64,000 nucleotides of DNA from Bin18 sp965242795. Its GTDB lineage: Bacteria > Desulfobacterota > Binatia > Bin18. Positions 52,970 to 61,883 of the stretch are shown here, piece by piece. The stretch covers positions 558,001 to 622,000 of the forward strand of contig OZ251505.1 in assembly GCA_965242795.1 (NCBI GenBank), in the 5' to 3' direction. The notes under the pieces are model-generated. The model did not search any database, was not told the origin of the DNA, and worked only from the letters and a program-made list of their open reading frames with translations. Positions within the stretch are counted from its first letter, which is position 1; every line of letters begins with the position of its first letter. Position numbers and translations under genes: made by a program.

Positions 52970-54103
52970 TCAGAGGCCGTACACCTGCGCGACACTGTCG
53001 CCGAGGAGATTGTTGCGCGCGGTCTCCGACAGCGGGGCGACGAGTTCTTCCAGTTCTTCCATGTAGTTGCCCGGATGGTCGAAGTGGGGGTAGTCGGTCG
53101 CCCAGAAGAACTTGTCATTGCCCACGTACTCGACGATGTGCGCCAGCGCGCGCTCGTCCGGGTCGCCCGAAATCCAGCACTGGCGCTTGAAATACACGCT
53201 GGGCTTTTCCTTGAGCGGCACGCCCTCACCCAAGGTCGTCTCGAAGGTGGTGTCCATGCGGTCCAGCGCGGCCCCGATCCAGCCCGCGCCCGATTCGAGC
53301 AACACGACCTTGACGTCGGGGAAGCGGTCGAACAGCCCCCACTGGAACAGGCCGTACAGGGCCTGCTGCGGCCCCTGCATTCCCAGCGCATTCTGCAGCC
53401 AGCGTGCGGACTTCATGCCGTCGAAGCGCTGGTAGGTGCGGATTTTGGGGTGCTCGGCCATCGGGTGAATGGCGACCGGCACATCGAGATCCTGCGCTTT
53501 GGCCCAGAAGACATCGTGATCGGGATGGCCGTGCGGGACGCGCGTCAGCGTGTACGGCGCCAGAAACGCGCCCTTGGCCCCTCCGCGTACCGTGCGTTCC
53601 AGTTCCGCGGCCGCAGCTTCCGGGTCGGCTAGCGAGATGTGCGCGATGGCAATCAAGCGGCCGTCGGTATCCGAGCAGAAGTCGCAGATCCAGCGGTTGT
53701 AGGCTTTCGCGTACGCCAGCGACAACTCGGCGTCGTCCAGTTCGCATTCCCAGGTCAGCCCGAGGCTGGGGTACAGAATGGCCTTGGCGATTCCCTCGCG
53801 GTTGAGCAGTGCCACGCGCTCTTTCGGGTCCATGGCACCGAACGGCGGGTGGCCCGGATAGGGCTGCTGCATGAGCGTTTCGAGTTCCTGCCGGTCCTTG
53901 CCCATCCCGCCCAGACCGCTCAGCGAGCGGACGTCGAAGAAGCGCGACGGCTTGCCGTTGATCTCCATCACCTCGCGCCCGTCGTGCGTGCGGAGGCGCA
54001 GCGCGCGGTCCCGGTAGGCCGGATCGATGTAGCGTTCCCATGCGTCGGCCGGCTCCAGGATGTGGCCGTCCGCGTCGATGATGTTGTCGTAGTCGAGCGC
54101 CAT
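52970..54103 (-). CDS. Amidohydrolase family protein (amidohydrolase 2, decarboxylase-like)
   Basis: A 377-residue TIM-barrel hydrolase. DADGHILEP near the N-terminus supplies the first metal ligands (D-x-D/H-x-H variant). AIHPMAEHP carries the barrel His, ESGAGWIG the following motif, and WATDYPHFDHPG the Asp/His near the end. This order is that of the ACMSD-like/amidohydrolase_2 group, which decarboxylates or hydrolyses cyclic substrates with a zinc ion. The ATG at 54103 has AAGGAG at good spacing; longer open frame upstream is ignored. Substrate unknown. Confidence 0.9.
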   Translation of the reverse strand: MALDYDNIIDADGHILEPADAWERYIDPAYRDRALRLRTHDGREVMEINGKPSRFFDVRSLSGLGGMGKDRQELETLMQQPYPGHPPFGAMDPKERVALLNREGIAKAILYPSLGLTWECELDDAELSLAYAKAYNRWICDFCSDTDGRLIAIAHISLADPEAAAAELERTVRGGAKGAFLAPYTLTRVPHGHPDHDVFWAKAQDLDVPVAIHPMAEHPKIRTYQRFDGMKSARWLQNALGMQGPQQALYGLFQWGLFDRFPDVKVVLLESGAGWIGAALDRMDTTFETTLGEGVPLKEKPSVYFKRQCWISGDPDERALAHIVEYVGNDKFFWATDYPHFDHPGNYMEELEELVAPLSETARNNLLGDSVAQVYGL

Positions 54104-54314
54104 ACGGGGTTCTCCTTGTCGGGGTCGCGGGACGCTCATGCGTCCGTGACGGTATCGAAGACTTGGCGAATTTCTTACCAATTTCCGCACGGCCCTTCTA
54201 GCGTGGCCACGAGTCGAGAGTTTCGGTTTGCAGTTTCCAGGGAGATTTACCTTTGCGGGGAACCCTATAATTCGGACTGAGACGCGCCCGGCGGCCCGGA
54301 AGCATTTCCCGTAC

Positions 54315-55175
54315 TCACTTCGCCTTGAGGCGCAGGCCGAGCGCATACGCTTCGCGTCCCGACAGGCCGCACGTTTCGCCGACGGTGCGTGCGGCTTCCT
54401 TGAGCGCCGTCCCGTCGGCCAGCAATTGCCGCATCAGATCTTCCGCGGACGGCCCTGAGGCTTCTTCGCCGTCCCAGCCCTCGACCAACAACGCAACCTC
54501 GCCTCTGACGGGACGTTGGCCCAGCGTCGCGGCAACCTCGCTGATGGGGCCGCGCAGAATCTCCTCGAACTGCTTGGTCACCTCGCGGCCGACGACGATG
54601 CGGCGGTCGCCCAATTCCGCAGCGAGATCGGCCAGACAGGCCAGCAGGCGGTGGGGAGACTCGTACAGGACCAGCGTGCGGGGTTCGCGGCGCAGGGCGT
54701 GCAGCACGCGCCGGCGCCGACCCTGCTTGGCCGGCAGAAACCCCTCGAAGGTAAAACGGTCGGTCGGCAGACCCCCAACGCTGAGCAACGCGGTCACCAT
54801 TGACGGACCCGGAACGGGAACCACGCGGAGGCCCGCTTCGGCCGCGGCGTTGACCAAGCGGTAGCCGGGGTCCGAAATCCCCGGCGTGCCGGCGTCGCTG
54901 ACCAGCGCCACGTTCTTTCCCGCGTATAGCAGGGCGGTCAGCTTCGGCGTTTTGCTCGCTTCGGCGTGGTCGTGATAGCTCGTCAGCCGCGTCGTGATGG
55001 CGTAATGCGCGAGCAGTTTACGGGTGTGGCGGGTGTCTTCCGCGGCGATCAGATCGACTTCCTTCAAGATGCGCAGCGCCCGGACGGTGACGTCTTCCAG
55101 GTTCCCGATCGGCGTGGCGACGACGTACAGCACGCCGGGATGCGACCGCCGCGGGCCGGGGCTCCGCCGCACCAT
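54315..55175 (-). CDS. rsmI: 16S rRNA (cytidine(1402)-2'-O)-methyltransferase
   Basis: A 286-residue tetrapyrrole-methylase-fold enzyme that 2'-O-methylates C1402 in the ribosomal P site using SAM. Signatures are clear: LYVVATPIGNLEDVTVRALR, LIAAEDTRHTRKLL, LVSDAGTPGISDPGYRLV and VVPVPGPSMVTALLSVGGLP. FEGFLPAK and LYESPHR follow. The start at 55175 is six bases after the nadE stop, so the two are one transcript. Confidence 0.96.
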   Translation of the reverse strand: MVRRSPGPRRSHPGVLYVVATPIGNLEDVTVRALRILKEVDLIAAEDTRHTRKLLAHYAITTRLTSYHDHAEASKTPKLTALLYAGKNVALVSDAGTPGISDPGYRLVNAAAEAGLRVVPVPGPSMVTALLSVGGLPTDRFTFEGFLPAKQGRRRRVLHALRREPRTLVLYESPHRLLACLADLAAELGDRRIVVGREVTKQFEEILRGPISEVAATLGQRPVRGEVALLVEGWDGEEASGPSAEDLMRQLLADGTALKEAARTVGETCGLSGREAYALGLRLKAK

Positions 55176-55181
55176 GACCGC

Positions 55182-56003
55182 TCAGCGGCCCCAGTCGCGC
55201 GCGTACCGGAAATCGCGGTCGATCGTGCGCGCCGAGACCTTGGCGATGATGGGCAGCCGGCGCTTGTATTGCGAGTCCCGGATGCGCGCCGCGATCCGAT
55301 CGACGAAGTCCGTGGCGAACCCGCGCGCAATCAGGGCGGCGCGCGAATAGCGCTGGTCCACCAGCAGGTACAGCAATTCGTCCACCTCGCGGTAGGCGAA
55401 GCCCAACTCCTGCTCGTCGGTCTGGCCGGCCCACAGGTCCGCGGACGGCGGCTTGCGGACCAGCGGTTCGGGCACGCCGACGAACTCGGCCAGCGCCCAC
55501 ACCTGCGTCTTGTACAGGTCGCCCAGCGGGTTGAGGGCCGAGGCCATGTCGCCGAACAGGGTGCCGTAGCCCAGCAGCAGTTCGGTCTTGTTGCTCGTCC
55601 CGAGCACGAGCGCGTTCCAGCGTGCCGACTGGTCGTACAGCACCGTCATGCGCTCGCGCGCCATCTTGTTGCCGCGGCGCACCTGGTCGGCGTCCGGGTC
55701 ACCGGCGAAGTACGCGTCAATCTGCGCCGAGATATCGACCGTGCAGACGGCGATGCCCGTGGCGGCAACGACCAGGTCGGCGTGCGCGATGCTCTCCGCG
55801 CTCGACGTGCGGTACGGCATTTTGATGGCCAGCACGTTTTCCGGGCCCAGAGCCGCGGCGGCCAGGCAGGCGCTCAACGCCGAATCCACCCCGCCGGACA
55901 GTCCCACGACTACCCGTTCGAGCCCGACCTTGCGCACCTCGTCCGCAATGAAAGCCGAGAGAATGCGGGCGTACAGCGCGCAGTTGGTAGGAATGTCGCT
56001 CAT
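55182..56003 (-). CDS. nadE: NAD+ synthase, ammonia-dependent type
   Basis: A 273-residue enzyme that amidates nicotinic acid adenine dinucleotide with ATP. The PP-loop LSGGVDS is at residues 35-41, GTSNKTELLLGYGTLFGD is the NaAD/ammonia site, and the C-terminal KRRLPIIAKVS is typical. It has no glutaminase domain, so it should use free ammonia. It lies between the SDR gene (47 bases upstream) and rsmI. Confidence 0.95.
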   Translation of the reverse strand: MSDIPTNCALYARILSAFIADEVRKVGLERVVVGLSGGVDSALSACLAAAALGPENVLAIKMPYRTSSAESIAHADLVVAATGIAVCTVDISAQIDAYFAGDPDADQVRRGNKMARERMTVLYDQSARWNALVLGTSNKTELLLGYGTLFGDMASALNPLGDLYKTQVWALAEFVGVPEPLVRKPPSADLWAGQTDEQELGFAYREVDELLYLLVDQRYSRAALIARGFATDFVDRIAARIRDSQYKRRLPIIAKVSARTIDRDFRYARDWGR

Positions 56004-56050
56004 ACCAACGTGGGATGCCGTGCTGCCCTGCCGGGAGGCGACCGGGCGGG

Positions 56051-56830
56051 CTATCCGATCAGGCCGGGGTTGGCGCCGCCGTCTATCGTGACGTTCGCGC
56101 CGTGGATGAACGCCGCGCGCGCCGACGCCAGAAACAGAATGAGGTCGGCCACTTCCTGCGGCTCGCCCACGCGACCGAGCGGAGTCATTTTGCGCAACGC
56201 CTCCTCGACCGTGCCGCTCTCCGGGCTGAGCGTCGTGACGAATTGCTGCAAGCGGTCGGTCAGAATCGGCCCCGGGTTGACGCCGACCACGCGCACGCCG
56301 TGTGCGGCGCCTTCCGCGGCCAGCGCCTTGGTGAAGTGGTTCAGCGCGGCATTGGCGGCGCCGCCGACCATGTAGTTGGCCATCGGGCGCAGGCCGCCCG
56401 TGCCGATGACGTTGACGATCACCCCGCGGCCTTGCGCCTGCATGTGCGGCAACACCGCACGCGCCATACGCACGTACCCGAAGAACTTGAGCGTCCAATC
56501 CGCGGTCCAGTCGGCGTCGGGGATGTCGAGAAACGGCCCCGGCCTTGCGCTGCCGGCGTTGTTGACCAGCACGTCGATGCGTCCGAACTCGTCCATGCAG
56601 CGCGCAACCACGCGCGCAATGGCGTCCGCCTGTGTCAGGTCCGCGGAGATGCCGACGACCCGGCCGCGGCCGGCGGGAGCGGCTGCCACCGTGTCGTCCA
56701 GTGCGGCTTGGCCCCGGGCGCAGACCAGGACGGACGCACCCTCCGCGGCGAACCCCAGCGCGGTCGCCCGACCGATGCCCTTGCTGCCGCCCGTGACCAG
56801 GACGACCGTATCGTCGAGTTCGAGTCGCAC
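56051..56830 (-). CDS. Short-chain dehydrogenase/reductase with an altered active site
   Basis: A 259-residue Rossmann-fold SDR: cofactor motif TGGSKGIG at 13-20, NNAG at 90-93, and a C-terminal ANVTIDGGANPG. The catalytic YxxxK motif is Y153-MVG-G157, so the Lys is missing. The position of the catalytic Ser reads NVIGTGG without Ser. Similar SDRs with GYxxGxAxNAAL sequences occur in acyl-CoA and steroid catabolic gene sets. It may be a degraded or specialised reductase. It lies 25 bases after the DUF35 gene on the same strand. Confidence 0.88.
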   Translation of the reverse strand: MRLELDDTVVLVTGGSKGIGRATALGFAAEGASVLVCARGQAALDDTVAAAPAGRGRVVGISADLTQADAIARVVARCMDEFGRIDVLVNNAGSARPGPFLDIPDADWTADWTLKFFGYVRMARAVLPHMQAQGRGVIVNVIGTGGLRPMANYMVGGAANAALNHFTKALAAEGAAHGVRVVGVNPGPILTDRLQQFVTTLSPESGTVEEALRKMTPLGRVGEPQEVADLILFLASARAAFIHGANVTIDGGANPGLIG

Positions 56831-56855
56831 GAGACGCCCCGGGGCGAGCCTTGTC

Positions 56856-57278
56856 TTACGCGGGCCGGAATTTGGGGATTTTGACGCCGGGCTCGTGCTC
56901 TACGAAGACCGCTTCGACCGGCATGTCGATACGAATGGCGTCGTTGTCGATATCGACCAGATTCGTGACCAGGATGAGGTCCGGGTCCTCGTCCAACTGC
57001 ACCTGCGCGACGTTGTACGGCACCTTCTCGTTCGCGGCGGGATGGACCGGATGCACGATGACGGTCCACGAAAAGACCCGACCCCGACCGCTGACCGCGA
57101 CCCACTCATGCTCCAGCGCGTTGCAGGACGGACACATGGGCCGCGGGAACCAGCGGTATTTCTTGCACGCCGCGCACCGTTGCATCCGCAGTTCGTCGTT
57201 CTGACACCCGGCCCAGAACGCCTCGTCGTCGATATTCGGCACGGGCCGCGGGAAGTTCGGGGATTCAGCCACGCTCAC
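56856..57278 (-). CDS. DUF35 Zn-ribbon/OB-fold protein
   Basis: A 140-residue protein. An N-terminal helix (DDEAFWAGCQNDELRMQRCA) is followed by a four-Cys zinc ribbon, C-AAC...CPSC, at about residues 41-58. An OB fold follows (SGRGRVFSWTVIVHPVHPA, and Y-VAQVQLDEDP). Proteins of this type partner with SCP2-type thiolases or aldolases and help bind acyl-CoA substrates. The thiolase at 18870-20039 is a candidate partner, although it is not adjacent. It is transcribed with the SDR. Confidence 0.9.
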   Translation of the reverse strand: MSVAESPNFPRPVPNIDDEAFWAGCQNDELRMQRCAACKKYRWFPRPMCPSCNALEHEWVAVSGRGRVFSWTVIVHPVHPAANEKVPYNVAQVQLDEDPDLILVTNLVDIDNDAIRIDMPVEAVFVEHEPGVKIPKFRPA

Positions 57279-57289
57279 GCCTCCTTGTG

Positions 57290-57528
57290 AGCCGACGCTA
57301 CACGGTCAGCGGCCCCTGCCTATCCCAGAACCCCGGACTTGAACAGAGCGGCCCACAAGGCCGCAGCCCGGTTGAGCGGCGCTTCGATTCGAAATTCGTC
57401 ACTGCCTGTTTCCCTTCCATCACTCCCCCTGGTGCCTGAGCCTGTCGAAGGGTGAGGGGGAGTCGGCGAGCCGACAGGCGAGCCAGTGGGGGGTCCCCGA
57501 CGTCACCCGGCAGCAAAAGGCGCGCCCC
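57290..57528. repeat. Spacer with a CCTGAGCCTGTCGAAGGG repeat
   Basis: GCCTGAGCCTGTCGAAGGGTGAGGG at about 57432-57456 and short GC-rich arms nearby (GGCGAGCC around 57470). No gene seen. Confidence 0.5.
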
Positions 57529-58200
57529 CTACACCGGCCAGTCTTCCAGCCGGTACGCCATGTCCCAGAACAGATACTCGTAGCGGGCGCTGGTCTGGAA
57601 AATCTCGTGGAGCCGCCCCAGCCGATCCGTATTTTCGAGGCCCGACGTCAGCCGGTCCAATTCTCCGCGCAGCCAGTCGGCGGACTCGGCAAACTCGACA
57701 GAAGCGTACATGTCGATCCAGCGGCCGTAGGCCGCCGGAGCCGCGGGCTTGCCCCGTTGCAAGAGCACCTGCCCGATCTCGCTGTAGCCCCACTGGCAGG
57801 GCAGCAGCGCACAGACTATTTCGGCCACGTCGCCGAGCGAGGCGACGCGCAACAGGTGGTTGGTATAGGCGCGCGCAGTCGGCGCCGGCCGCGTTGCCGC
57901 CAAGCGTTGGGCGCTGATGCCACAGTCCGCGGCAAATTCGCGGTGCAGCGCCATCTCCTGGTTGAGCGTGGCGTCCAGCAGCCGGGCAAACGGCTGCATC
58001 CCGTCCAGATCGGCGGCCTTCGCCGCGGCCAGCGCGAGCACACGACCGTACTCGATCAGAAAGACGTAATCCTGACACATATAGAACCGGAACTTCTCGA
58101 TCGACAGGCTGCCGTCCCCGATCCCCAGCACGAACGGATGCCGGAGCGTCTTGCTCCAGATCGGTTCCGCTGCCACATGGAGCGTATGACTGAGCGACAT
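57529..58200 (-). CDS. tenA: TenA family protein (thiaminase II)
   Basis: A 223-residue all-alpha protein that hydrolyses aminopyrimidine breakdown products for thiamine salvage. Family features: HPFVLGIGDGSL, FRFYMCQDYVFL, and the catalytic Cys region ALLPCQWGYSEIG with the C-x-W-x-Y pattern. The C-terminal Glu region is FQTSARYEYLFWDMAY. The ATG at 58200 has GAGGTGG upstream. No other thiamine gene is near. Confidence 0.93.
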   Translation of the reverse strand: MSLSHTLHVAAEPIWSKTLRHPFVLGIGDGSLSIEKFRFYMCQDYVFLIEYGRVLALAAAKAADLDGMQPFARLLDATLNQEMALHREFAADCGISAQRLAATRPAPTARAYTNHLLRVASLGDVAEIVCALLPCQWGYSEIGQVLLQRGKPAAPAAYGRWIDMYASVEFAESADWLRGELDRLTSGLENTDRLGRLHEIFQTSARYEYLFWDMAYRLEDWPV

Positions 58201-58236
58201 TACCACCTCGACATCGGGCTCTGGCCTGCGTCCACG

Positions 58237-59535
58237 CTACGGAAGCTCTCCCTGCCGGGCCGATTTCCACAGCCGGACCGTGAAGCGGTGCTCCTCCTCG
58301 ACCAGGTCGGGATCGGTGCCGTTGTGGGCGCGCATGCCGGCGACGATCTTGCGCGGAACGCCGAGCCCGCTCGCTTCGACGTAACAGTAGTCGCGGAAGA
58401 CGTCCCGTGTCAGTTCGTTACGCGCAGCGCGGCAGCCGGCGCGCATCTTCTCGACCGTCACCGTGTTGGGAAGGCGGCCCGGCGAGATGATTTCGAGCCG
58501 GTCGGCGTACAGCGATAGCTCGACGTCAGTCACCGAGATCGTATAGTCGCGGTGCGTAACGGCGTTCACCAACGCCTCGCGGACCGTTTCCAGCGGATAG
58601 TCCCAGCGTTCCTGCCTCCGGCCTGCATCGTCGACCCAGGCTGTGACCTCGGTGTTGCGGCGCACGAAGTCGAGGGCGCCTTCAAGGACCCCGGCTTCGA
58701 CCGACCGGCCATAGTTCGAGAACGTCCGCGGCATCCAGGGATACGGGCGGTCGAAGTCCGACGAAGGGGCAGGATATAGCGGAACCAGCGGACCTCGCAG
58801 CGTCGTGCGCGCCTTGGCATCGTAGCCCTTCTCGGCGCCGGAATACGCGGTCGCACTGATTCCCGCCTGCGGCAACCAATGGTTCGGCCGGGTGCCGAAA
58901 AGCAGCAAGCCGGCGGCGCTCGGGATGGTCCGGCTCCGGTCCTCGACCATCAGTTCCGAGTTGACGAGCAGGTGCGTCCAGGCATCGCGGTCGTCATCCG
59001 GCGGGCGATACTGGCGGCGGAGGTCCCGGAAATAGTTGACGAGGCGGCGCCGGTCGAGGTCTTCGAAAGACGCTCCGGATACCGGTCGCCGGTCGTACGG
59101 AATGCGCCCCGCCTGCATGTAGAGCCGCGCTTCCTCCTCGTCGGTTGCGTCGCGCGTCGTCGTCCCCACGCGCACCTGCGTGACCCACGCCGAGCCGCGT
59201 TTGGCCTTGTACGGCTTGTCCGGTGCGTCGGCCGGCAGAGAGACGACTCCCACGAGCCGTCCGTCCAAGTCGATCGTCTCCCAATAGGGCGCAGCGGCCA
59301 GCCGAACGTGGGTACGCGCGACATCCATGACCCGCTCCTCAGCCGGCTTCGGCGGATGGGCCAAACCCGTGACGGTGCCGTCGTCCTCCACGCCGAGCAG
59401 GACATGGCCGCCTTCATGGTTCAGGAGAGCGGCGATCTCGCGTGCCAGTCGTTCTGGTCGAACGTCGGCGCGCTTGAACTCGACACCCGAGTTCTCGCCA
59501 TTGTGGATCAGGTCCGCGAGTTCCTGCCGATTCAT
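58237..59535 (-). CDS. AlbA_2/Schlafen-type ATP-binding protein, putative regulator
   Basis: A 432-residue protein. The N-terminal domain (about 1-140) has the AlbA_2 pattern: GVEFKRADV, then EIAALLNHEGGHVLLGVEDDG. The C-terminal part (about 270-425) resembles the GHKL-like C-terminal half of this family: ETVREALVNAVTHRDYTI, LEIISPGRLPNTVTVEKM, and GLGVPRKIVAGMRAHNGTDP. Annotated family members are called transcriptional regulators or ATP-dependent helicase-like proteins; several relatives sit in defence islands. The start MNRQELADLI at 59535 was chosen. It lies next to the nuclease/helicase gene at 59744-61785. Confidence 0.88.
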   Translation of the reverse strand: MNRQELADLIHNGENSGVEFKRADVRPERLAREIAALLNHEGGHVLLGVEDDGTVTGLAHPPKPAEERVMDVARTHVRLAAAPYWETIDLDGRLVGVVSLPADAPDKPYKAKRGSAWVTQVRVGTTTRDATDEEEARLYMQAGRIPYDRRPVSGASFEDLDRRRLVNYFRDLRRQYRPPDDDRDAWTHLLVNSELMVEDRSRTIPSAAGLLLFGTRPNHWLPQAGISATAYSGAEKGYDAKARTTLRGPLVPLYPAPSSDFDRPYPWMPRTFSNYGRSVEAGVLEGALDFVRRNTEVTAWVDDAGRRQERWDYPLETVREALVNAVTHRDYTISVTDVELSLYADRLEIISPGRLPNTVTVEKMRAGCRAARNELTRDVFRDYCYVEASGLGVPRKIVAGMRAHNGTDPDLVEEEHRFTVRLWKSARQGELP

Positions 59536-59743
59536 CGCACGCCACCCCCGGGCCGGTTCTACGGACAACTTCTCGTTTATCCCGGAAAGGTCGAAAGGTC
59601 ACTGGATCGCCGTGTTTCGAACTGCGAATCCTCCAAAAATGCGCCAGAGAAGAAGATCCCGATCTGCTGTGCAATACCATATCGTCGGCCTTCCGCCACA
59701 CCAGAGGTGCTTGACCATATCGCCGTGATACTCGCAGCCTGCA

Positions 59744-61785
59744 TCACAGGTCGCCGGGTTGTTTTTTATCCCCGCTGCCATCGAAATGATCTTCCAGCAA
59801 CGGAACCCCGGCTTTGCGAAGTACTACGAAAACTCGTTCAAAGCGTTCCGGGTCTCGGGTTAGGTCTCTCGTATCACCTCGGGGAACCCAGATAACCAGT
59901 CCCCGGCGGGCACGGGTCAGCAAAACTCGATACCTGTTGAGGGTGTAGGCCCGTTCAGCATCTTGCCTTACGTTCTGCCATATCGCTCCCCGGAACTTGC
60001 GGTAATCCCAGTCGGATTGGTCTGAGGAGGGAGTCAAGTCGCCGCCCCAGCATATCCCTACCCAATCGAGTTCAAGCCCTTGGCACTCGAACTCGGACGC
60101 CGCTACTTCCAAGGTGAAGCTGGAGCGGGTGTCGGTAGCAGGCTCCAGAAACCATTTCTCAAAAGGATAGCTCATAAGAAACCCGCTGGCGCGTTCGATA
60201 CCATAGGCGCGCAACCTGAGATCTTTGGAAGTCGCAACCAACCCGCTTCTTTGCTCCGGGTGGAGCGTATGTTGTGCTCGGAGCCAATCCCGCGCCCTTT
60301 CCAAGTCCCGCGTTCAAAACAGGGAAATTCCAGCGTATCCGGGAAAATCGATCTAGCAGCGCCCCAATGACCCGAAAGAAACTCGTTCACCCATTCGGCC
60401 CAGCGTTGTGCCCGGTGGCTTCTGACAACAACATCGAGATGCGCTCGCTGATCTTCCCTATAAGCGACGTTGGCAGGAATCCCGTTATTGAACAGCCGAT
60501 GACCAGAGACACTATCCCCGCCAACACGCACCTCCGGGGCAGCAATCACCCGCCAGGGAAGGGAGCGCTTCTCCAAGGCCCGTCCCCATTCTTCCAAGCC
60601 CGCTTCTCCAAGAAATATCTCCTGTCCACCGCCGACCAGAGCGATGATGACCGCCCAATCCGGCAGACGCTCCATAACGTCGAACAATAGGGTAGCTTCG
60701 GAGGCGGCAACGGCTTGCTTCCGCTCCATTTGGGAACTGTCCCATGCCCTTTGAGCTTCGTCAAAAACTACTACGTTTTCATGAGGCCGTGTTTCAGGAT
60801 TTTCCCGGTGAAAGCGTAGAAACTGATGAACGTTCTGGATGAAAGTCGTAACTTCGTGCTCACAGTCACGCTTCGAGCGTCCCTGGTCAGTTTGGCTTTT
60901 GACCAGCGCTTCCCGTACAATCTTGACTAGCAGGCCATTCCCGGAGAGGAATATACCTGTGTGAGATTTTGGTCTTCGCAACTCGGGGCTGTGAATAACA
61001 TCAAGCCCGGTCAGGGTTTTGCCTGCACCGGGAACGCCAGTGACAAAGCAGATGACCCGTCGCCCGTACCGGCATGCTTCCTCAATTTCCTGCACCAGCA
61101 TATCTGTAGTCTGGTCCAGATTGTGGGCGTAGCGGTGGGGTAGTTCTCGGACCCCATGCCCTTCGTAGAGATGGACGGCAGCTTCTATAATTGTGGGAGT
61201 GGGACGGTAGGATGAATTCAGCCAGCGTTCCGGGATTATTGGCCCAAGGGCTACGCTGTCGCCAAGGTTCTCACGATTCGTCAGCCAAGCTGCTAAGTCA
61301 GAGCCGTTGGTTCTAATCAGATTGGACACTTCGGCTTCAGAGTCGTCCAACCGAGGTTCTTGCGAATGGATACGCTCTGCGCCGGTCGCACATAGAATCG
61401 GCACAATGGGCCGCCCGTGGGACTCCGCATGGAAATCTCGTAGGTCGCGGGCATAAGAATTGACTTGCCAGCACGAACCCGCATCGTAAATTCGGGCTCC
61501 AATCTTGAACTCAATCACAAATATGGTGGTCGCGCTCAGGAGAATCACATCAGGCCGGTGCGAGCGCCGGGGAATTTCATACTCTAGAATGATGAACCAA
61601 TCCCGGAATCGTGCGGAAGTCAGATCTGCCCGGAGCAGACGAATTTCCTTATGCCAAGCTTCTATCTGAGCACTCCTATGGCTGAAAATTCCGGTCGCCG
61701 ACACACCATCAACCAACTGACCAATCAAGGCGTCCTCGTTGGTACGGATGAAATTGGCTACTCGGGAGGCATGACCGTAATTCAT
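59744..61785 (-). pseudogene. Nuclease-helicase of the DUF2075/Schlafen-like group, frameshifted
   Basis: The first frame (61785 to 60172) has a PD-(D/E)xK-like nuclease core, RPDVILLS...VIEFK with D79, E92, K94. It also has Walker A GVPGAGKT (Lys256) and Walker B VVVFDEAQRAWD. After EFPCF it runs into unrelated sequence. The missing C-terminus is in another frame from about 60312 to 59744: TRDLERARDWLRAQHT, then ASEFECQGLELDWVGICWGG and LNRYRVLLTRARRGLVIWVP. The last is the UvrD-like motif VI. One extra A in the GAA near 60313-60315 would join them as CFETRDLERA. The joined protein would be about 680 residues. The start at 61785 has AGGAG upstream. Either recently inactivated or an assembly indel. 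Confidence 0.82.
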
Positions 61786-61883
61786 ATCTTAATCTCCTAC
61801 ACCACCAAGTGCTCACAGATCCCGACTCCTGTCAGCGCATCGTCCAGATGCAGTCTGATCTTTAGGTTAGCGCCGAATGAAAG

